From positions 4,216,001 through 4,280,000 of the forward strand of contig JAVLRN010000003.1 of the NCBI GenBank assembly GCA_032821775.1: a stretch of 64,000 nucleotides of DNA. The letters are read 5' to 3'. Below are positions 23,179 through 32,564 of this stretch, piece after piece; the first letter of the stretch is position 1, and each line of letters starts with the position of its first letter. Under the pieces are notes generated by a model, which saw only the letters and a program-made list of their open reading frames with translations, had not been told where the DNA came from and ran no database searches. This DNA comes from Sanguinoderma infundibulare (lineage: Eukaryota > Basidiomycota > Agaricomycetes > Polyporales > Polyporaceae). Position numbers and translations under genes: made by a program.

Positions 23179-24222
23179 TCACTCGACAAGAAAGTCGCCA
23201 AGCTGGCTACGAGAGAAGCATTCGAGCACGGTTTCGCGGTCGTACTGCCCTCGGCTCGCATCCAGCGGGTCGTCGACAAACGCGACCTTCTGCGGGTACG
23301 GAGGCTGCACCGGCTCGACCTCGAACCATTCGCGAGTCATGTCCGAATCAGACTCGTCGATGTGGTCCGCCTCGCCGTCGGAGTCCGACTCCTCGGCAGG
23401 GCTAGGACTAGACGGGGCCGACTCGCACACGTACTCGCCCTCCGAGTCCGTGTCCTCGTCGTCCGGCACCCTCGGATCTCCCCCGCCATCGGGGGGCGGC
23501 AACATCCCCTCGCAAAGCGCATCCTCCACGATCGCCCACGCATGCTGCCTTACGTGCAGCTCGGGCAAGACCGCCTCGATCCCGCCCGTCGTCCTCATCA
23601 GCCAGTCCGCGCGTTCGTCCGACTCACGCGCGCCCGGGATGTCCGACAGGTCCTCGAACGGGCTATCAGAACCTGGCATGTGCGACGGGTGGAAGAGCAG
23701 TGGGAAGTACGCGTGCGGGGCGATGACCATCCGGACCTTCCTCAGTCGCGGGGCACGCGCGGTGTGTGCGAGGGCCATGGCGCGGTACTCTGAGACGGAC
23801 GCGTGCGCGACGATGTCGAGGTAGCGGAGGCTGGGCGAGTGGATGTTGAGCGCGAAACGCTCCTCGCGGTAGGCGATGAGGACGAGGTGCGAAAGGACGG
23901 GGCAGAGGTTGTGCAGGCGGGGGAAGAATACCGCGTTGGCGTAGAAGTGTTGGGGCACCGCCTGCGAGGAGAGGAAGCTGAGGTACGTCAGACGTGTCCC
24001 GTGGGTTTCGAGGAGGGCGATGGGTATGTGTTCGGCGTCCATGCAGGTCAGATGTGTGAGGCGCGCCGTCTGCCATCGCATGCGGAGATGGGCGGGTCCG
24101 ATTCGCGGTGTTTGGCCCAGGGAGGCGTGGTTTTCCTGCCAGAGAAACAAACAGGGACTCTGCCACGGTAATGGGATTGGATTGTATACTGCGACGGTCA
24201 TGGGGTTGTACTGGACGGTCAT
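23179..24222 (-). CDS. F-box-family-like protein lacking its N-terminal part (unit A)
   Basis: A 347-codon minus-strand frame. It contains leucine-rich text typical of the region after an F-box in agaricomycete proteins (RLTHLTCMDAEHIPIALLET, GTRLTYLSFLSSQAVPQHF, PSLRYLDIVAHASVSEYRAM, RLRKVRMVIAPHAYFP), then an acidic serine-rich tail (DDEDTDSEGEYVCE, EESDSDGEADHIDE) and the end FVDDPLDASRGQYDRETVLE. No F-box is present: the first ~20 codons are read from a 21-bp minisatellite (24,166-24,274), so the original 5' part seems to have been replaced. The frame is kept open in all four units, which suggests either recent origin or constraint. Function unknown; possibly a dead substrate-receptor remnant. 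Confidence 0.6.
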   Translation of the reverse strand: MTVQYNPMTVAVYNPIPLPWQSPCLFLWQENHASLGQTPRIGPAHLRMRWQTARLTHLTCMDAEHIPIALLETHGTRLTYLSFLSSQAVPQHFYANAVFFPRLHNLCPVLSHLVLIAYREERFALNIHSPSLRYLDIVAHASVSEYRAMALAHTARAPRLRKVRMVIAPHAYFPLLFHPSHMPGSDSPFEDLSDIPGARESDERADWLMRTTGGIEAVLPELHVRQHAWAIVEDALCEGMLPPPDGGGDPRVPDDEDTDSEGEYVCESAPSSPSPAEESDSDGEADHIDESDSDMTREWFEVEPVQPPYPQKVAFVDDPLDASRGQYDRETVLECFSRSQLGDFLVE

Positions 24223-24274
24223 GGGGTTGTACTCTACGGTAATGGGGTTGTACTGGACGGTTATGGGGTTGTAG
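24166..24274. repeat. 21-bp minisatellite (unit A; also 38,226, 50,845 and 63,464)
   Basis: Three full and two partial copies of CGGT(C/A/T)ATGGGGTTGTACTGGA stand head to tail. The length is the same in units A-D. Read on the minus strand it encodes a YNPMTVQ repeat at the head of the F-box-family frame. Confidence 0.85.
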
Positions 24275-24512
24275 TTTCATGGGCTTGGAGTCGGTAATTT
24301 GTGGGGGGATGGAATTTGTGGGGGGATGGTCGGGACACACAAGACAGTCACGCATGTACAGCACAGTAGACCAGAACACAATATATTTTTTGACTACATA
24401 CACTCGCGCGACGGCTCTACTCTACTCGAAGTCGAAATTCCCAGGCTAACCTCCACGCACGCACTCCGAGACACCACCTGCATGTTCTGGGCCCGGGGAA
24501 CAAGTCCACATC

Positions 24513-24975
24513 ATCAGCGCGCATTCTGGGAAGAGACTGCGGCGGACGTACCATTGTGAACGCCATCCAAATGATAGAGAACTCGAAGGCGATAGCGAGG
24601 AATGCTACCACCTTGGTTCGCGCGTGGCACGGCCTTGTGTGGCTCCGCCCTCTCCCTGACTGCGGCCGTGATGAGCTCGACGCCGCCGTATGAGTAGAAC
24701 GCGAACACGAAAGTTTGCGCAAAGTTGCCGAAGCCGCCGATGAACGCCTGGCCATCATGGAAGTTCGTGAGACCCTGTGCGAAGCGGTGAACACAAGACG
24801 TGAAGTAATGGTAATATAATACACTGAAGAGGATGCATCGGACCAGGGTGACCACAAACGCCGGCACCGTACGCCCCCACATTCGAGCGATGATCGTGAG
24901 TGCATACTGCCAGGCAGCGTTTTTCTGCGGAAGAAAAAATTAGAAGACCCGAGAAGGTCACCGTAGTACACACTC
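24513..24975 (-). pseudogene. Amino-acid permease fragment (unit A)
   Basis: The minus strand reads GGFGNFAQTFVFAFYSYGGV then ELITAAVRERAEPHKAVPRA. This is the well-conserved middle of fungal APC-superfamily amino-acid permeases (Gap1/Dip5 type), just where the E-L-I/V-x-x-A-A-x-E motif is expected, but here the acidic residue of the motif is disturbed (AAVRERA). A neighbouring frame continues with hydrophobic AIAFEFSIIWMAFTMV. Upstream and downstream membrane helices are missing, so this is one or two exons of a transporter. In unit A the frame upstream still reads TLVRCILF; in B, C and D the Arg codon has become a stop. Confidence 0.65.
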
Positions 24976-25139
24976 ACAACAGTACACGTCGATTCCGAGG
25001 AGCACGATGAGCCACAAGATGACTCCGGAAAGACCCACGAATGCTGCCAGTTGCTACGCGCAGCCGAATGTCCTAAAAGTCCAGCCGTGCGACGCAGCAG
25101 ATGTCACATAATGCACGAACTCACCTGTGACCAGCATGC

Positions 25140-25788
25140 AACGACCTCTTGACCCAAGACCATCACATCCCCTGCTGCTCTGCCGCGGCGAGCCGCCCCG
25201 CGTGATATTCACGCCCATGCAATCCTTGAACCACACTCCACGCTCCGCACACCCCGCGCTGACCTCCTTCCAGAACTGCAGCGCGCACACATTCGACTGA
25301 CGCACCGATAGAGTCTGGGTCGCGGACGAAGCGCATATTCGGGGACGCGTTGCGCCTTCGGAGCGAAGAGATCTGCACAAAAAGCCGGGAGTATGGGGTG
25401 TCTGTCTCCGCGCCGATGTTGAGCGAGCTGTAAGACGTGTTCGCATCGAGCGGCGACAAGATAGGATCCTCGAGCAGGCCTGTGTCGATGTTGTGGATGC
25501 TGATCGACTCTAGACGTGAGTGTAACCAGCATATGGTTGTGCCGGGTTGAGTGCGTCCTTCGGAAGAGGAGAGAGCAGGTCAGTTCTGGAACCCAAGACA
25601 AAGCCGTAACAGAGTGTAAAAACAAGAGAATCACCTCGCGCGTGCGGAAGGCTGATAGCAAGGGCTGCATGGGGACCATCACATCCCCCACTGCTCCACC
25701 GCAGAAAGCATCGCACGTTGGGCATCGAACGTGCACCCCTGGTGATGTTCACGCCCGCACAGTCCTCAACCCACACGGCGTGGTGGTG
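25140..25788 (-). pseudogene. Shuffled fragments of an unrecognised gene (unit A)
   Basis: The minus strand carries two similar phrases, WVEDCAGVNITRGA and WFKDCMGVNITRGG, and between them SPLDANTSYSSLNIGAETDT with PYSRLFVQISSLRRRNASPN. The piece 25,262-25,505 recurs with changes at 26,690-26,935. These appear to be exons of one source gene copied more than once and rearranged. I do not recognise the family. The block ends abruptly at about 25,788, where the DUF6699 copy begins. Confidence 0.5.
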
Positions 25789-26615
25789 TGCTGCTCAAGG
25801 TCGACGGGCCAGTCGGGGACGAGGTCGGACTTGATCGTCATCCGATAGACGGGCGGGTGTGTTGCCGGCTCGAGGAGCTCCTCGAGCGTGAGCGGCGTGC
25901 CGGACGTTTGTCCGAACGCCGTGATCCACTGTGGGTTGAATGCGTGGAGGGAGAGGTCGAAGAGGATTTTAGGGCCTGCCGCGGTCTCGCCGTTGAGTAG
26001 CGGGTGGAGCTGCGTCGCTTGCGGCACGCTGGGCTGTTGGAAGGCCATCGGCGCGAACATGGTAGGGAAGGTCATCCAGGCAGGCTGGGGAAGACAGGTG
26101 TCGGAATGTCGTCGCTGGTGGGTGAACATGGGGGCCGGCGTGGGCTGGGCGGGAAGAGGCACGACAGGAGGGAGAGGGGTGATGATGATGGGTGGGGAAG
26201 GGAATGGGACCGGGTTTGGTGGAGGAGCGAGGTTGCCGTGCCAGGACGGACGACGTTGACGGGGCGGGAAGGGCTCGCGGTCATCGTCGAAGTGGACCCG
26301 CCGTTCAGGCGGAGGAACAACCGAGGCGGGAGGGAGCGCGGTCATGGGAGGGATAAATGGCGAAACGTACGGTTGGTTGTAGAACGGCATCATGTATGGT
26401 GTCGGGTAGTAGAATTGGGGGTACGCGCACTGTTGAGCCATGGTTGCTGAGAGTTGCGAGGGTAGTGAACAGGCCGCACAAGCAGAGGCGAGCGAGCCGG
26501 TTATATAGGTGTCGAGAAGATGGATGGAAGAGGAAAGTAGGAGTCGAATACACAGCCACAGAGGTACAAGAGTCGGGTCGGACCAGGTGCCGCATAATGC
26601 GTTAGCTGGGGGAGA
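25789..26615 (-). pseudogene. Truncated inverted copy of the DUF6699 gene with its promoter (unit A)
   Basis: The minus strand repeats the intact gene at 18,497-19,504 from its promoter (shared CCCAGCTAACGCATTA and GCACCTGGTCCGACCCGACT upstream) through ATG 26,441 to about codon 217 (WPVDLEQHTT). There the match stops and foreign sequence adds TPCGLRTVRA and a stop (frame end 25,749). The last third of the DUF6699 domain is therefore gone. Changes from the parent include Tyr5 to Cys and several CpG transitions, for example the arginine codon after QRR changed to His. The frame remains open over 230 codons. Confidence 0.85.
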
Positions 26616-26689
26616 ATGCCCTCCACGTAGGCTGGACGAATAAGCCGATCAGTATGCTATCGACCAAGAGAGTAGTTTTCGACAGACCT

Positions 26690-26935
26690 CTTTCCAGAAC
26701 TGCAGCGCACGCACGTTCGACTGATGCACCGACGGAGTTTGGGTCGCGGATGAAGCGCAGATTTGTGGACGCATCGGGCCTTCGGAGCCAAGAGATCTGC
26801 TCGGAGAGCCGGGAGTATGGGGTGCCTGTCTCCGTGCCGATGCTGAGCTAGCCGTAAGACGTATTCGCATGGAGCGGCGACAAGACAGGATCCTCGAGCA
26901 GGCGTGTGTTGATGTCATGGATGCCGATCAGTGCT
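26690..26935 (-). pseudogene. Second copy of the unrecognised fragment (unit A)
   Basis: Aligns with 25,262-25,505, sharing CCAGAACTGCAGCGC, GTTCGACTGA, CGGGAGTATGGGGTG and AGGATCCTCGAGCAGGC blocks, but with frame-breaking changes (an in-frame stop where the first copy reads NTSYSSL). It is a diverged internal duplicate within the unit. Confidence 0.65.
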
Positions 26936-27374
26936 GGTTTTGTTGGCGGACGGCGAGGAGGCGTTGGGGCATGCTGAGGTAGTACTCTTCGATAAGGGAG
27001 GAGGGGCCGTGTAGAAATCGGATAACGTAGGCAAACAAAGGGCTCGGCGGCACTGCGGGTGGCCGTTTGAACAGAACTGGGGGATTTTGGCAGTGGGTGG
27101 GGGAGAACAGAACTCGGGAGGAGACGCTCGCCATGTCATTAAGTATTCTTCGGCTCCGATCGTCACCCTGAAACATTGCACCGCAATCAGCAAATTGCCA
27201 CGTCGGCACCCAGAATACACTACAAACAATGCTTTCTTTGTACCTGACAGCCGGCGCTGTCTCGCAGCCGACGGAAGGGTTTGATCTCGGGTGTTCCACG
27301 GGGTTCGCAGGATCCACTCTTGCGGGATTGCTGGGAAGCCCCACACAAAGCGAGAAACGCAAATCCAGGTTCAT
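26928..27374 (-). other. Unrecognised 148-codon frame (unit A; also 40,988 and 53,607)
   Basis: An open minus-strand frame kept in all complete units, ending SLIEEYYLSMPQRLLAVRQQ. The phrase LFAYVIRFLHGPSSLIEEYY looks like real protein, but the upstream half is low in resemblance to anything I know. Probably another captured exon. Confidence 0.3.
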
Positions 27375-27479
27375 ATCTCACTGCAACCCCACAAGCTACT
27401 GTCTGTGAACCGGCGAGAGTACCCGTGCCATGCAGGGTACGCGACCCCATGCCACTATGGACCAATAGCATCTGCCGGA

Positions 27480-27724
27480 GCAGCCGACTCTCTTTCGGGC
27501 GACAAGCTCGGCCGCCTCAACCTGACGATGCACGGCCACGCACACTGCGTGTAGTACGTCCGCTCGAAGAACATCCTGCTCATGCTCCTCGGCGGCGGCG
27601 GGTACACGGTGAAGAACGTCGCGTGCGCGTAGATGTATGAGACCGCGTGCGCGTAGATGTACGAGACCGCGTGCGCGCTCGGCATCGAGCGCGACATCGA
27701 CCCGAACCTGCCACCGTAATATTG
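27480..27724 (+). pseudogene. HOS2: Class I histone deacetylase (Hos2-like) fragment, plus strand (unit A)
   Basis: Plus-strand text follows the C-terminal part of Hos2/Rpd3-type deacetylases: DSLSGDKLGRLNLTMHGHAH then stop, [20 protein letters not shown] and [18 protein letters not shown]. The glycine-rich LGGGGYT loop is part of the active-site rim in the family. Stops interrupt it. In unit A only, a 24-bp segment is tandemly doubled (27,627-27,674), repeating the METAC-A codons. No upstream catalytic exons are present. Confidence 0.8.
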
Positions 27725-28230
27725 CTGCCCCGCCGGCTGTTCCTAATCATTTGTTCCGGAAGCGATATAGATCATTTTAGACACGACGGACACACACTGC
27801 CTTTGTGTGCAACACAGTCTCCAAGCAAAATTTTTATATAGAACCTGCCGCCTGCAGTGGAGGATTTGCCGTGGATACCTGTGAGCCTGAGGAGGGCTAC
27901 GGACGCTGACATCTGCCGCTGTCCAAGCGGCTACCCGTAGCCAGACGAAGACATCCCTCACAAGCGAGGGCAGACACGCTCGACCTAGCCTACATCGGAC
28001 CGCATCTTACGTGACTCAGGGCTACAGATTGATTACTAGAATCCGACGGCGGCGGCGGAAGATGCTCTCTGCCAGAGTCGGCTGGAATCAAATTCTCCGG
28101 CTCCAGCAGAGGGACTCGTCCCCAACAACCCTGAGTCCGTCCCCTCGATAACTCTCCGCCCCAACACGAGCGTTGTACGAGCCAGTGCCGCTACAGAAAA
28201 AAATGCGCGATTAGAAGCACGCACCGAGTG

Positions 28231-28545
28231 TCATCGAGCGACCCGTCCCACATACATCCAGCTCGTAGCGCGGCCCGAACCACTCAAAGTACCCGTTCCA
28301 TGGCAGGTTCGGGTCCACGTCATGCACGCGGGCTCGTATGTCTGCCCACATACGACATTCTTCGTGGTGCACCCGCCGCCGCCGAGGAGCATGAGCGGGA
28401 TGTTATTCGAGCGGACATACTGCACGCAGTGCGTGTGACCGTGCATCATCAGGTTGAGGCCGCTGAGCATGTCGCCTGAGAGAGAATCAGTGTTGCACCC
28501 AAGCATGATTGTGAAGGGTCGGAAGACTGTATGCGGCCGGATTGG
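28231..28545 (-). pseudogene. HOS2: Class I histone deacetylase (Hos2-like) fragment, minus strand (unit A)
   Basis: The minus strand reads FRPFTIMLGCNTDSLSGDML, HGHTHCVQYVRSNNIPLMLL and GGGGCTTKNVVCG. After a frame change it reads VDPNLPWNGYFEWFGPRYEL, which is the region just after the LGGGGYT loop in Hos2-type enzymes. The loop tyrosine is lost here (GGGGCTT) though kept in units B and C (GGGGYTM). This is a second, oppositely oriented and differently decayed copy of the piece at 27.5-27.7 kb, extending further 3'. Confidence 0.82.
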
Positions 28546-28559
28546 CGAGCACGTCCGTG

Positions 28560-30480
28560 TGCGGAGGATCCGGCGGATAACATCGATGGCGGCAGGCGGA
28601 CACCACAGACAGCCGGTTTTCGGTAAAGCTCTGCTAAAAGTAGCACTCAGACAGCATTATCAGGTATTGCCTTCAGTCTAGCCCGTCAGGGATAGTTGTT
28701 TGCGAGGATAACATCATACCCAGTGCGGGGGATGGTGATGGTCGAGTGGAGAGCCTGTGGGCGCTCAATACATCCGTGCCTGCCAAATGTGGCAGTTCCC
28801 GCTGTTTCGGGTCGTACAGTACTTTCGCTCGGATTTGTCGTTCACGCCAGCACACATCCAGTGCTGAGCCATTTGATTTCGTTGTCCATGTTTGGTACCA
28901 GGACCGCTATCAGAATGCAATGACCAGTGGTGCCAGCAACTGCCCGCCATCCATACCGACCCCACTGGTATTGGTGAAGCCCACAGACTCGTCACTCGGA
29001 GGACATGCTTCCTTAATGACTCATAATGTAGGATGGAGGCAACCGAGCGACGTCGGTACCGTACCGGTCGAGCGAGAGGGCAAGCGTTGCACTTTCCCGG
29101 ACCTGGACTTTGTCTCAGCTCGATCACCACCTGTGCCCCCGTTAGCACTCAGTATCGTATCAGTTGCCTTGCCCCCATGCCCACAAATCCTATCAGGCTC
29201 ATAACCGTGTGGGAGCGGTCTCGGGCGGCGATCTGGTGGACAATCCTGGCCACCAATGGCTGGCCGTGGTCCGGTGGTCACAGGCCTGCAGGGTCCTGTG
29301 ATGCTTAGGATGAAACACGTCCAAGGAATCACGAATGCAATTTGCGCATGGGCACTTGTCGTGTTCGCTCCTGCCCGACGTCAAATATTGACTCGGGGCT
29401 AGAAGACGATGAGCTGAGCATCGGCTGGAAAGTGATCCACACTCGTAAAATGTACGTATGCCAGGGCAATTCGACATACAGCCAAAAGACACTGCCAGAC
29501 CATACATCCAATGCGCTCGGAACCATCCGGATTGCAGGCGGGACACTGGTGAGGTGCGGACACACATGCCGAGAGGGAAACGATGGTGAACCGGGGGTGC
29601 GACGAGCACAGAGGTGCTTTGACGGGAGGGCGTGCTGATCAAGCCCTGCGGGAGTTAGACTCCTCGCTTGTCATTGTGAAGGCTTCCCGGGCGGCGTCCG
29701 GGTCTCAAGTCAATATCCATGTCGGATTGAAGGCAGTGTAGTCGCACGGCAGCTCCCCGGTAGTCGGACCCTCAGGACAGAAAAAATTGGAATAGCTAAG
29801 AAGCAAAGAAAACTCCATTGGCCGAGCATGTATCCGAACTCTTCGCGAATGATGTCCGTGCAGTCAAGACGACACACGAATCCATCCATAGATCCCGAGC
29901 ACGTAAAGACACTATTTTCATAGGCACATCTGTGAACTCTGTCGCCATGCATCCATATCTGCCGTCGGAATGGCGGTTGGGTGGTTCTGTTGCATTACAG
30001 TGCTCAGTATTAGCTCTATGGTCGCGCAGAATCAGAAGTCGAGACGGCAGACCGGCGGAGAATGCGATATAAATGGAATGCAATCCGCGGAACTCCGAGC
30101 GAGACCTACAACATCAAAGACGTAAAATGTCAGCTGGCGCCGCGATGATGCTCGGAAGCATCTCCCGGCGAGGTGCTTGCCCGGTAGCCACAGAAACAAT
30201 GGGCGGTTTTGAGGTCGTGGCGTATGACTGAACTCCGGCTGCCGACCGGCAACAGAACCACCCAAGGACAGTATGGGACGGCGACCGAGTGAAGACCTCT
30301 GGATCGACGGGTCTGGAGGCCAAGAAGGACTTGGACACATGATGAATGACCTTCCCTGAGATGCAATTTGATTAATGTCGCAGCCGATGGGGTGAGACAG
30401 GCACATACACGTCGAAAGCACTTTTTGCGCCGCCTACGCTAGACCGTCGAGTGGTAGAAACCTGACAGCTCTGCCGGACT
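28560..30480. other. Unclassified part of unit A
   Basis: About 1.9 kb without a recognised gene (equivalents 42,590-44,500 in B and 55,209-57,120 in C). Many short frames are open on both strands. The minus strand at 29,329-29,565 has a hydrophobic phrase (SGSVFWLYVELPWHTYILRV) that could be a membrane-protein relic. A poly-serine run follows it. Confidence 0.35.
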
Positions 30481-30486
30481 GCGTCG

Positions 30487-30738
30487 ATGTGCACGTCGAC
30501 CCCGCCTGGGTCTGTGAACGGGAGCACGACGAACACGCCACTGATGAGCATGTCAGCCGCGACGAGCCAGGAGGACCTGAGTGCGATGGCGAAGCTGGAG
30601 AAGGCACGACTGCGGTGGACATGCGGGTGTCAAACGCGAAGGGGCAGGACATCAAGATCGACTCATACACGCTCTCCTTCCACGGCCAGCTGCTCATCAA
30701 GGGCGCGGGGGGCACGGTCCACCGGGGACCTGAGGCTC
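30487..30738 (+). pseudogene. ARB1: ABCF ATPase (Arb1-like) N-terminal fragment (unit A)
   Basis: The plus strand reads VNGSTTNTPLMSMSAATSQE and DLSAMAKLEKA in one frame, and VSNAKGQDIKIDSYTLSFHG with QLLIKGA in the next. The second phrase matches the lead-in to the first ATP-binding cassette of fungal Arb1-type ABCF proteins (…DIKIxSYTLSFHGxLLIxGAxI…), which act in ribosome biogenesis and export. The match stops before the Walker A motif. In unit A the retroposon begins directly after this fragment. Confidence 0.62.
30724..30738. repeat. Target-site duplication, left copy
   Basis: GGGGACCTGAGGCTC, identical to 32,126-32,140; one extra C at the 5' side also matches. Occurs once at the empty site in unit B (44,745-44,759). 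Confidence 0.9.
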
Positions 30739-32125
30739 TTTTTTTTTTTTTTTTTTTTTTTTAGGACAGGTTCTGATAGTATAGTGAACGTACGTAGGTA
30801 CAAAGGTGCACAGTAGCTACTCGCAAGGCCGTAATGGAACATCTTGACGTAAAACGGACAATATACTAAAACCGGTATCCAGCGTTCAGTTGTACCCGCG
30901 CCCCACACACAGCGGCAATCGCGGGGCTGGTCCGCACCCGAAGGCAGCAAGCGGAACCGCTACGCAGTACGACAACACCCGCCCGCCAGCATCGACCCCC
31001 CTCCGTGGTCATGTAGCCGCACAAGTCAGAACCCAAAAAGAAAACCGAAGCCAGTGTCCGTCGTCAGTCATGAAAGCCGAGAAAGGAGTGCCTCACCGAG
31101 GTCCCAGACCGCGTGAACTGCGATCTGAAGGACGGCCGAATTGTTGCTTCACGTGGTACCCGCCTGCTCGCGACGCCCCACCCCTGTCACCCCTGCGACC
31201 CAACGACCAGAGCATAATCGTAGGTGTTCCTGGGTACGGTACCTAGTTTGTGGTACAGCGTGCTTGAAACCCGGGAGGCGCCACCTATAAGGATAGTCGG
31301 ATCGTGACGCCGCCCTTCTTCTTGGCAGCCGCCGCGTAGGAAATGGGGAGGGAGGGCTGAAGGGCCACCGGGGCCGGCCGCGCGAAAGCGGATCTCGCCG
31401 ATGCGCGTGCCGCACGAGCAGTGGCACGGCGCATGACGAGTAGGCACTCGCGGCGGAGAGCCGCGAGCATGTCAAGGACCTTGTCGAAGGCCTCAACGGA
31501 AGGGGGGGAAGAGCGGCAAGCAGCAGGAGCCGCCACCACGGGGCGGGAAGAAGGGGGAGGGGAAGGGGCGGGAGGGGCGCGAGGGGTTGCCTCCTGGCGC
31601 GAAGGGAGAGGCGGAGCCGGGGAGGGCCTGGATGGGGACTGGACTGGGGCGGGTGCGGGGCGGGGTTCGGACCGTTCCGGTGTGCGGTCCGTGATCTTGC
31701 GTTTGGCGCCCTTACGAAGGGGCGATGCAGGTGCTGCGGTGGGGACGCGTGGTGGGGGCGTGGCGGGCCTCGTGTCGTCCATGCGGACGTCGTGAGGGGG
31801 TGCCGGTGCAGGGGCCGGCGCGGGTGCGGGGATGGGGGGAGGAGGAGGGGGAGGGGGCGAGAAGCGAGCCTTGATCCCCAATTTGAGGTAGTAGCGGAGG
31901 CCGTCCCCGAGGTTGTCGATGCCCTCGGGAGCGGGGAGAACGGAGATGGAGTTGAAGAGCTCCTCGATGAGCGCTACGGAGTCGGCGTGCTCGACGACGA
32001 ACGCCACAAGCGACTTGACGGTTTGTGGGGCACTGAAGACCTTGGCGACAGTCTTGTCGATGTTGCTGATGCAGTATTCGAAGGGTTCGGGGGGGGAGGG
32101 GGCGGGCTGGGACGACGAAGACATC
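30739..32125 (-). mobile_element. Poly(A)-tailed retroposon, LINE-type insertion (unit A only)
   Basis: A 1386-1387 bp insertion on the minus strand, absent at the matching place in units B (44,745-44,759) and C. It ends in 24 A residues (24 T at 30,739-30,762 on the plus strand). It is bounded by an identical 15-16 bp duplication GGGGACCTGAGGCTC at 30,724-30,738 and 32,126-32,140. The unit-length difference (1402 bp) equals element plus one duplication. These are the marks of target-primed reverse transcription. It encodes one frame of 279 codons starting at its very 5' end and has a ~500-nt 3' region, with no reverse transcriptase, so it must have been moved by enzymes made elsewhere. It could be an internally deleted LINE, a non-autonomous family, or a retrocopied mRNA. 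Confidence 0.88.
31285..32124 (-). CDS. Proline/alanine-rich ORF1-like protein of the retroposon
   Basis: 279 codons from ATG at 32,124. Residues 1-90 look globular (FEYCISNIDKTVAKVFSAPQ, SLVAFVVEHADSVALIEELF). Residues 90-210 are an extreme Pro/Ala-rich linker with basic clusters (KGAKRKITDRTPERSEPRP). Residues 215-245 form a likely helix (VEAFDKVLDMLAALRRECLL). It ends PISYAAAAKKKGGVTIRLSL. A SYAAAA-like phrase often stands before the zinc-knuckle part in ORF1 proteins of fungal LINEs, so this may be an ORF1 N-terminus cut short by an internal deletion. No CCHC knuckle, endonuclease or reverse transcriptase motif is seen. The naming is inference. Confidence 0.5.
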   Translation of the reverse strand: MSSSSQPAPSPPEPFEYCISNIDKTVAKVFSAPQTVKSLVAFVVEHADSVALIEELFNSISVLPAPEGIDNLGDGLRYYLKLGIKARFSPPPPPPPPIPAPAPAPAPAPPHDVRMDDTRPATPPPRVPTAAPASPLRKGAKRKITDRTPERSEPRPAPAPVQSPSRPSPAPPLPSRQEATPRAPPAPSPPPSSRPVVAAPAACRSSPPSVEAFDKVLDMLAALRRECLLVMRRATARAARASARSAFARPAPVALQPSLPISYAAAAKKKGGVTIRLSL

Positions 32126-32140
32126 GGGGACCTGAGGCTC
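32126..32140. repeat. Target-site duplication, right copy
   Basis: Right partner of 30,724-30,738, next to the 5' end (start codon) of the minus-strand element. Confidence 0.9.
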
Positions 32141-32564
32141 GGCGTGGCGGGTGCAGATTGTGCGCATCGACGACAAAGGCGGGGCGGCTCATCCAGGAAC
32201 GGAAAATAACTGCATATTGATTGGACATCAGCACTTGAATATTACGGACGGACGGCGATCGAGGCTTGCCGGATATGCGGCGCTTTGAATATTCTCGGAG
32301 CCGACAACTTGTTGGCCGGCGAGAAGCATGCGCTTACACGGTTCATCGCCATCGGTTTGACCGCTAATGGAAGAGTGGGCGGGGATCCGAATGATGCACG
32401 GTCTGTGCGCGAGAAACTAAAAGACAGCGGCAAACATCAGCAGGATATATAAACATAGTGGATGGATGACGGGGACACAGCTCCTCTCCCGTGTCTCTGT
32501 CTCCCTCTGGATATTTGGCTCAAGACCAGGACGGGCGGGAAGCCTCCTTGCTTTCCGAGTCATC

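Noticed and set aside
23362..23793. 143-codon plus-strand frame antisense to the F-box-family frame
   Set aside because: Very Arg/Val-rich, typical of a reverse-strand shadow in GC-rich DNA.
24166..24274. CRISPR-like array
   Set aside because: The copies are contiguous 21-bp repeats without spacers, in a eukaryotic genome.
30739..30762. Plain poly-T microsatellite
   Set aside because: It sits exactly at one end of a unit-specific insertion with a target-site duplication, so it is a poly(A) tail on the minus strand.
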